A stretch of DNA of 64,000 nucleotides from Acuticoccus sp965213555 (GTDB lineage Bacteria; Pseudomonadota; Alphaproteobacteria; Rhizobiales; Amorphaceae): positions 62,001 through 126,000 of the forward strand of contig NZ_OZ243890.1 of NCBI RefSeq assembly GCF_965213555.1, in the 5' to 3' direction. The notes under the pieces were generated by a model. The model had not been told where the DNA came from and did not search any database. It saw only the letters and a list, made by a program, of their open reading frames with translations. Within the stretch, counting starts at the first letter, position 1, and each line of letters opens with the position of its first letter. Of this stretch, positions 58,944 through 64,000 are shown one piece after another. Position numbers and translations under genes: made by a program.

Positions 58944-59578
58944 CGCGAAGCCTCACCGGCCTCGGGAGCGTGCGAGTCGCGCATGTGCTCGATCTCCTGC
59001 GCCGCCTCCTCGGCCGCGGTGAGGATCGGCGGCACCCCGATGGGCGTCGCGCCGGGGAACAGCGCGAGGCGCACGAAGCCGACGAACTCGAGGGTGAGGC
59101 GGGCCGCCCACACGGTGAACGCGATGGGCACCAGCAGCTTGGCGGGCCAGGTCGGGATGTTGGAGTCGGGCGTGGAGTCGCCGATCTCGTAGGCGTTGAG
59201 GAAGAACGTCCACGAGTAGCGGATGAGCACCACGACGAGGGCCAGCGCGAGGAGGGTCGCGAGCGCCTCGACGGCGAAGCGCGCACGGCCGGCGAAGCGG
59301 TTGACGCCGAGCTCCATGCGGATGTGGGCGCCCAGCCGCTGCGCGTACGCCGCGCCGAGGAAGGCGAAGATCGCGATGGAGAGCTCCGACAGCTCGAGCT
59401 GGCCCTGTATCGGCGCGCCGAGGAGGCGTGCCGCGATGCCGACGGTGGTGCCGATCATCACGAGGAAGATCGTCACCGCGGCGAGGACGTTGAACGCGTT
59501 CTCGAGCCACCCCAGCCCGGCGTCCAAACTCCGCAGGAGCGGCGAGCTGGCATCCTGCGCCGAGGCGGGGTCAGTCAC
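58940..59578 (-). CDS. TRAP transporter small permease (DctQ)
   Basis: A 212-residue four-helix protein. GTTVGIAARLLGAPIQGQLELSELSIAIFAFLGAAYAQRLGAHIRMEL near residues 43-90 is the DctQ core. It has a longer C-terminal cytoplasmic tail than usual, with PAKLLVPIAFTVWAARLTLEF helix before it. Start is GTG at 59578; no clear Shine-Dalgarno, and it lies downstream of an intercistronic hairpin. The gene end overlaps DctM. Confidence 0.88.
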   Translation of the reverse strand: MTDPASAQDASSPLLRSLDAGLGWLENAFNVLAAVTIFLVMIGTTVGIAARLLGAPIQGQLELSELSIAIFAFLGAAYAQRLGAHIRMELGVNRFAGRARFAVEALATLLALALVVVLIRYSWTFFLNAYEIGDSTPDSNIPTWPAKLLVPIAFTVWAARLTLEFVGFVRLALFPGATPIGVPPILTAAEEAAQEIEHMRDSHAPEAGEASR

Positions 59579-59623
59579 AAGCGATCATCGTCTCGTCCTT
59601 CAGCGTCACGGGCATCGCGAAGC

Positions 59624-59649
59624 CGGGGCGGCCTGCCGTCGCCGCCCCG
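59624..59649 (-). promoter_or_regulatory. Intercistronic hairpin between TRAP receptor and DctQ
   Basis: CGGGGCGGC and GCCGCCCCG are perfect 9-base arms around an 8-base loop, in the 84-base gap after the receptor stop. GCGATCATC direct repeats flank it (59581-59589 and 59651-59659). No T-tract. Probably a message-stability or attenuation stem. Confidence 0.6.
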
Positions 59650-59662
59650 AGCGATCATCAGC

Positions 59663-60706
59663 TCAGCTCGACTTGCCTTCGGCCGCCTCGAGCACCGTGT
59701 CGAGCACCTCCTGCGCGTCGAACTGGTCCTTGTTGTCCTCCACCCAGCGCTCCCAGACGGGCCGGCCCGCGGTCTCGCGCAGCTCGGCAAGCGCCTCCTC
59801 AGAGTAGGTGATCTCCTCGAGCCGCTCGCGGAAGCGCGGCAGGAACTCCGCGTCCGCCTCCTCGTAGGCGGTCTTGTAGACCTCCTTCAGCTCGCCTTTG
59901 AGCTCGGCAAGCAGGTCCTTGTACTGCTGCGGCAGGGCCTCGTAGGCGGTCTTGCTGAACACGATCGGGCACTCGGATGAGCCCGGGGCGAGGTTGGAGG
60001 TGAACCAGTCCGCCACCTCGTCGATCTTGTAGGAGGCATGGGCGTAGGTGTACGGCAGGAAGATCGCGTCCACGGTGCCACGTTGGATCGCGGTGTACGT
60101 CTCGGTGGCAGGCATCGACTGGCGCACCGCGCCGAGCTCGGCCATCGCGTCGCCGACGCCGCCGCCGGCGCGGACCCGCAGACCGCTGAAGTCCTCCAAC
60201 GCCTTCGGAGGCGTGCCCCGGCCCAGCGCCTCGTACTGCGGCAGGTGCGTCGACGCGTAGTACATGGCGTTCCACTGATCCATCTCCTCCTCGAGGATCG
60301 GATGGGCGTAGAGCGCCTCGCGCACGCGCGCCATGTCCTCGAAGTCGGCGACCGGCAGGAACGGCAGCGTCGCCACCATCAGCGCCGGGTTCTTGCCGGG
60401 GTGGTAGAAGTTGCAGAACTGCGCCGCCTCAAAGGCGTTCGCCTTCAACCCGTCGAGGTTCTCCTTCGCCTTCGACAGCTGCTCGCCGTGGAACACGCGC
60501 AGGTTGAACTGGCCGCCGGTCTCCTCCGCGAGGCGCTCCGACAGGTGCTCGACGCCCTTGGTGAAGGCGCGCGGGTTGCCCCAAGTCGACAGCTTCCAGA
60601 AGACGCTCGGCCCCTCGACGTTCTGCGCGTCGGCGCCCGTCGCGCCGACGACGAGCGCGGCACCGACGATGAGGGCAGCGGCCCGCGTCCCGGTCCGTCC
60701 GGTCAT
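59663..60706 (-). CDS. TRAP transporter solute-binding protein (DctP family)
   Basis: A 347-residue receptor with a Sec signal peptide at about residues 1-28 (cleavage near GADAQN). VFHGEQLSKAKENLDGLKANAFEAAQFCNFYHPGKNPAL and the RVRAGGGVGDAMAELGAV segment with the carboxylate-binding arginine, then QRGTVDAIFLPYTY, fit DctP. ATG at 60706 with a GGGAGGA site. Start of the receptor-DctQ-DctM operon; upstream lie FAD oxidase and RraA-like genes, whose products may use the imported acid. Confidence 0.92.
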   Translation of the reverse strand: MTGRTGTRAAALIVGAALVVGATGADAQNVEGPSVFWKLSTWGNPRAFTKGVEHLSERLAEETGGQFNLRVFHGEQLSKAKENLDGLKANAFEAAQFCNFYHPGKNPALMVATLPFLPVADFEDMARVREALYAHPILEEEMDQWNAMYYASTHLPQYEALGRGTPPKALEDFSGLRVRAGGGVGDAMAELGAVRQSMPATETYTAIQRGTVDAIFLPYTYAHASYKIDEVADWFTSNLAPGSSECPIVFSKTAYEALPQQYKDLLAELKGELKEVYKTAYEEADAEFLPRFRERLEEITYSEEALAELRETAGRPVWERWVEDNKDQFDAQEVLDTVLEAAEGKSS

Positions 60707-60807
60707 GTTGGTTCCTCCCATGAGCGACCCTTACCGGGTCAGTTGCGCGCAGTCTTAACCGCCCGACCGCCAACCGATCAAGGCGGACCGCACTCCGAGG
60801 CGCCGCG

Positions 60808-62232
60808 TCAGTCGGGCAACACCTTGCCGGGATTGAGGATGTCTTGAGGGTCGAGGGCCCGCTTCACCGCCCGCATCATGGCTAGCTCTATGGGGGAGCG
60901 GGCGCGCAACATCTCGGCGCGGCGCAGCCGGCCGACGCCGTGCTCGGCGGTGATCGAGCCGTTCATGGCGATGACGATGTCGTGGACGATGCGGTTGACC
61001 ACCTCGGTCTCGGCCTTGAAGTCGGCGTCGGTCCAGTCGGCGGGGCGGATCGGGTTGTAGTGCACGTTGCCGTCGCCGAGGTGGCCGAAGCTCATCGGAC
61101 GGATGCCGGGGTAGCGCTCGGCGAGGGCGGCGTCCGCCTCGGCGATGAAGGCGTCGATGCGGGACACCGGCACCGACACGTCGTGCTTGATGCCCGCCCC
61201 CATGCGCTGCTGCACCTCCGCCTGATCCTCGCGGATGCGCCACAGCTGGGCGGACTGCGCCTCGGACCGCGCCACCACCGCATCGGTGATGTGCCCGTCC
61301 TCGAGCGCGGCCCCCAGCGCCTCCTCGAGCCGGTCGGTCATCGCCTCGCGCCCCTGCGGCCCGTCGGCCTGCAGGAGCACGCGCCAGCCTGCGCCCGGCA
61401 GCGGGTCGACGTGGCCCATGGTCTCCTGGGCGAAGGCGAAGTTGTTCTCATGCATCAGCTCGAACGCGGACAGGAGCTCGCCGAGCGCACCGCGCAGGCG
61501 CGCCAAGAGCTCGACGGCGACGGTCGGCGACGGCACGGCGACGAGGGCGACGGCGCTGTCCGTCGGCAGCGGGAGGAGCTTCAGCGTCGCCGCGGTGATG
61601 ATGCCGAGCGTCCCCTCCGAGCCGATGAACAGCTGCTTCATGTCGTAGCCGGCGTTGTCCTTCCGGAGCCCGCGCAGGCCGTCCCAGATCGCGCCGTCCG
61701 CCGTTACCACCTCGAGGCCGAGGGTCAGCGCCCGCGCGTTGCCGTAGCGCAGCACCTGGACCCCGCCGGCGTTGGTCGCGAGGTTGCCGCCGATCTGGCA
61801 CGTCCCCTCCGCCGCGAGGGACAGCGGGAACAGCCGGCCGGCGTGCGCCGCGTGCTCCTGCACCTCGAGGAGCGTCACGCCCGCCTCGACGGTGATCGTG
61901 TCGTTCAGCGGGTCGACCTCGCGCACCCTCTTCAGGCGGGACGTGGACAGGATGACCTCGTTCCCGGTGGCGTGGGGCTGCGAGCCGCCGGTCAGCCCCG
62001 TGTTGCCGCCCTGGGGCACGATGGGCGTTCCTGTCTCGGCGCAGATCCTGACGATCTCCGCAACGCGCGCCGTCGTGTCGGGGCGCAGCACGAGGGGCGT
62101 CGCCCCATGCCAGTTGTCCCGCCAGGAGATGCAGTAGGGCTCGGTGTCCGGCCCCTCGACGACGCCGCCGGGACCGGCCGCCACGCGCAGGCGGGAGAGG
62201 ACGTCCGTGGTGATGCGGGCGTGGACGTTCAT
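60808..62232 (-). CDS. FAD-linked oxidase, D-2-hydroxyacid dehydrogenase (GlcD/D-LDH) type
   Basis: A 474-residue VAO-family flavoprotein. The FAD_binding_4 domain holds PQGGNTGLTGGSQP near residues 68-81, EGTCQIGGNLATNAGGVQVLRYGNARALTLGLEVV near 145-175 and DMKQLFIGSEGTLGIITAATLKLLP; the C-terminal domain ends with SFGHLGDGNVHYN and SITAEHGVGRLRR. Members oxidise D-lactate, D-2-hydroxyglutarate or glycolate. ATG at 62232 overlaps the RraA-like stop (ATGA). The open frame continues upstream through the neighbouring genes but lacks similarity there. Confidence 0.92.
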   Translation of the reverse strand: MNVHARITTDVLSRLRVAAGPGGVVEGPDTEPYCISWRDNWHGATPLVLRPDTTARVAEIVRICAETGTPIVPQGGNTGLTGGSQPHATGNEVILSTSRLKRVREVDPLNDTITVEAGVTLLEVQEHAAHAGRLFPLSLAAEGTCQIGGNLATNAGGVQVLRYGNARALTLGLEVVTADGAIWDGLRGLRKDNAGYDMKQLFIGSEGTLGIITAATLKLLPLPTDSAVALVAVPSPTVAVELLARLRGALGELLSAFELMHENNFAFAQETMGHVDPLPGAGWRVLLQADGPQGREAMTDRLEEALGAALEDGHITDAVVARSEAQSAQLWRIREDQAEVQQRMGAGIKHDVSVPVSRIDAFIAEADAALAERYPGIRPMSFGHLGDGNVHYNPIRPADWTDADFKAETEVVNRIVHDIVIAMNGSITAEHGVGRLRRAEMLRARSPIELAMMRAVKRALDPQDILNPGKVLPD

Positions 62233-62885
62233 ATCTTGGCGAACTTCTGCAAGGCCTCGGTGAAGGTGAGGCCGGACTCGATCTCCTTCATCGCCCGCGC
62301 GTCGTCGGCGGCGTACTCCGTGGCGAGGCGCGCGATCTCGGCGGCCTCGGCGGCCGGCAGGACGACGACGCCGGACCCGTCCGCGACGATGGCGTCGCCC
62401 GGCGCGACGCGCACGCCCGCACAGATCACGGGCTCGCCGATCGCCTCGACCTTGAGCCGCCCCTTGCCCGGCGTCGGCACCACGTAGCGTGAGAAGACGG
62501 GGAAGCCGAACTCCAGGATCTCCTCGCGATCGCGCACCGCGCCGTCGACGATGAGGCCCTCGATGCCGCGCCGGCGCGCCGCATAGGACGCCATGCCGCC
62601 CCAGGTGGAGATCGGCGCGCCGCCGTTCGCGACGACGATGACCTCGCCCGGCCCCGCCCCATCGAGGAAGGTGCCGACGCGGAAGTCTGCCACGGGAAAC
62701 GCGCCGAACGGCCCGGTCGTCTCGCGCACCGTGACCGCGCGCCCGACGCATCGCAGGCCCGGCCCGACGGCCTGGATGTCCGCTGCCATCGCGCCGCCGG
62801 CGCCGACCACGTCGATGGCGTTGGCAAGCGTCGGCGTCGCGAGCTTGGCAAGCGCCTCCAGCGTCTCGTCGCTCACACCGCTCAT
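62229..62885 (-). CDS. RraA-family protein (4-hydroxy-4-methyl-2-oxoglutarate aldolase-like)
   Basis: A 218-residue RraA/HMG-aldolase-family protein. TPTLANAIDVVGA opens the chain; the active-site motif GGMASYAARRRGIEGLIVDGAVRDREEI near residues 95-122 contains the substrate-binding Arg and metal-ligand Asp pair. Such enzymes cleave 4-hydroxy-4-methyl-2-oxoglutarate or decarboxylate oxaloacetate with Mg; others are RNase E inhibitors. Linked by a 3-base gap to the upstream E1-like gene and by ATGA overlap to the FAD oxidase, so it is metabolic rather than regulatory here. Confidence 0.88.
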   Translation of the reverse strand: MSGVSDETLEALAKLATPTLANAIDVVGAGGAMAADIQAVGPGLRCVGRAVTVRETTGPFGAFPVADFRVGTFLDGAGPGEVIVVANGGAPISTWGGMASYAARRRGIEGLIVDGAVRDREEILEFGFPVFSRYVVPTPGKGRLKVEAIGEPVICAGVRVAPGDAIVADGSGVVVLPAAEAAEIARLATEYAADDARAMKEIESGLTFTEALQKFAKI

Positions 62886-62888
62886 GAC

Positions 62889-64000
62889 CTACTCCGCCGC
62901 ATGGCGCGCCTCCCTTACGGACACGTCGAGTGCGGCGTCCACGAGCGCCGCCTCCTCCGCCTTGTGCCAATCGCTCCACCCGACGGCGGGCGAGGCCGCT
63001 GCGGGACGCGTGACGGCGTGAACGCGACGCCCCGCGGCCGCCTCCAGCCTGCGGTCGGCCCAGACGAAGGCGCCGAGGTTCGCCGGCTCTTCCTGGACCC
63101 AGACGACCTCGGCGGAAGGCCAGCGCGCCAGCGCCTCGCCGAGCGCCCGCTCCGGCCAGGGGTAGAGCTCCTCCACCCGCACCAAGGCAACCTCGCCGGC
63201 GAGCCCACGCTCCTCCCTCGCCGCGGCGAGGGTGTAGTAGACCTTGCCCGAGCAGATCACGACGCGGGAGGGCGAGGCGACGTCCTCGGCGATGACGCTC
63301 GCGACGCCCGTGCCGGGGCCGAGCTCGGCGAGCGAGGAGGTGCATGCGGCGCTGCGCAGGAGCACCTTCGGCGTCATCAGGACGAGCGGCTTGCGCCAGG
63401 GCCGCGCGAGCTGGCGCCGCAGCATGTGGAAGAGGTTCGCCGGCGTCGAGGGCACGGCGACGGTGATGTTGCCCCGCGCGCAACGGGCGAGCACGCGCTC
63501 GAGGTGCCCCGTGGAGTGGTCCGGTCCGCCGCCGTCGAAGCCGTGCGGCAGCATCATGACGAGCGGCGACGTCATCAGCCAGCGGTCCTCCCCGCCGGTG
63601 ACGTACTGGTCGAAGATCGGCTGGCACACGTTGAGGAAGTCGCCGAACTGCGCCTCCCACACGGTGAGCTGGTCGGGCCGCGCCCCGGACAGGCCGTACT
63701 CGAAGCCGAGCGCGGCATTCTCGATGAGCGGCGAGTTGACCACCTCCGCGGCTCCGAACCGCGACAGGACGTCGTGGGCCCGCCCGTTCCGCTGATCGTG
63801 CAGGATCAGGTGACGCTGGGCGAAGGCGCCGCGCGCGGTGTCCTGCCCCGTGAGGCGCACGGGGTGGCCGTCGTCGAGCAGCGAGGCGAACGCGAGCGCC
63901 TCCGCCATCGCCCAGTCGAGGGGCCGCGCGCCGTCCGCCATCTCGCGCCGCCGCTCCAGGAACTGAGCAACACGCGGGTGCAGCGCCAGCCCCTCCGGCG
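62889..64000 (-). CDS. 2-oxoglutarate dehydrogenase E1-like protein, C-terminal part (start beyond window)
   Basis: About 370 C-terminal residues of a SucA-type thiamine-diphosphate enzyme; the frame is open to base 64000 (EGLALHPRVAQFLERRREM then ADGARPLDWAMAEALAFASLL). TVWEAQFGDFLNVCQPIFDQYVTGGEDRW, VVICSGKVYYTL and WVQEEPANLGAFVW are recognisable SucA motifs. However, the normally near-invariant GQGPEHSSARLER stretch reads GGGPDHSTGHLER, and RraA, not sucB, follows. It may be a paralogous E1 or decarboxylase acting on another 2-oxo acid rather than the housekeeping enzyme. Upstream context is outside the window. Confidence 0.87.
   Translation of the reverse strand, partial: PEGLALHPRVAQFLERRREMADGARPLDWAMAEALAFASLLDDGHPVRLTGQDTARGAFAQRHLILHDQRNGRAHDVLSRFGAAEVVNSPLIENAALGFEYGLSGARPDQLTVWEAQFGDFLNVCQPIFDQYVTGGEDRWLMTSPLVMMLPHGFDGGGPDHSTGHLERVLARCARGNITVAVPSTPANLFHMLRRQLARPWRKPLVLMTPKVLLRSAACTSSLAELGPGTGVASVIAEDVASPSRVVICSGKVYYTLAAAREERGLAGEVALVRVEELYPWPERALGEALARWPSAEVVWVQEEPANLGAFVWADRRLEAAAGRRVHAVTRPAAASPAVGWSDWHKAEEAALVDAALDVSVREARHAAE

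Noticed and set aside
60808..63660. A 950-residue open frame suggesting a fusion protein ending in the FAD oxidase
   Set aside because: Only the last 474 residues have homology. The upstream part is out of phase with the RraA and E1-like genes and is arginine/glycine-rich shadow sequence. The oxidase has its own ATG overlapping the RraA stop.
1..64000. tRNA genes, rRNA, CRISPR arrays, insertion sequences or prophage genes
   Set aside because: No cloverleaf, regularly spaced direct repeats, transposase, integrase or phage structural motifs were recognised on either strand.

Overview
The window is GC-rich, densely coded chromosomal DNA (no gap between genes exceeds about 215 bases). It carries about 58 protein genes and no rRNA, tRNA, CRISPR array, integrase or insertion sequence that I could recognise. 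The set of TRAP, TTT and Liv/amino-acid ABC importers, hyuAB, CaiB/BaiF CoA-transferases, CitE-like lyases, MmgE/PrpD, AtuA and GntR/LysR regulators, with many GTG starts and 4-base stop/start overlaps, suggests a metabolically versatile high-GC alphaproteobacterium (Hyphomicrobiales/Rhodobacterales-like). The lineage is an inference from gene content; no marker gene is present.

Layout. 1-4254 (minus): hydantoinase/oxoprolinase hyuA-hyuB followed by a Liv-type binding protein that runs off the left edge. 4478-8366 (plus): a NodB-fold deacetylase/imidase-like enzyme, then a TAXI binding protein and a fused TRAP permease. 8378-14927: a flavin reductase-MarR fusion and a TRAP binding protein (minus), MmgE/PrpD and a CitE-like lyase (plus), then TRAP permeases (minus). 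15048-17272 (plus): a flavin monooxygenase and a GntR/UTRA regulator. 17278-22568 (minus): an amino-acid-type ABC importer, an SDR, a CaiB/BaiF CoA-transferase and a frameshifted CitE-like gene. 22743-24901 (plus): a frameshifted NDP-forming acyl-CoA synthetase, followed by a hairpin-rich intergenic repeat. 25103-31476: thioesterase, crotonase and CoA-transferase (minus), divergent from a GntR regulator and a complete tctCBA transporter (plus). 31473-38894: a LysR gene divergent from an AhpD-like gene, two membrane proteins, a complete TRAP system and an AbrB-family membrane protein.

39106-51836 is an acyl-CoA block: a two-subunit CoA-transferase divergent from an acyl-CoA ligase, nitronate monooxygenase, a split AtuA pair, a glycosyltransferase with an AT-rich upstream flank that looks foreign, a cyclase/PRISE-reductase/hydratase operon, and a CoA-transferase/SDR pair. 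51844-64000 is one long minus-strand run: a 2-oxoglutarate dehydrogenase E1 C-terminal part (entering from the right), an RraA-type aldolase, an FAD-linked oxidase, a complete TRAP system, an alpha/beta hydrolase and livJHMGF.

Functionally the region is a catabolic archipelago. Each module pairs an organic-acid or amino-acid importer with CoA activation, hydration and lyase enzymes and often its own regulator. Two structural themes stand out: strong GC hairpins between the binding-protein and permease cistrons of four separate transporters, and inverted repeats in three regulator or divergent promoter regions that look like operators. Two enzymes each carry a single-base frameshift.
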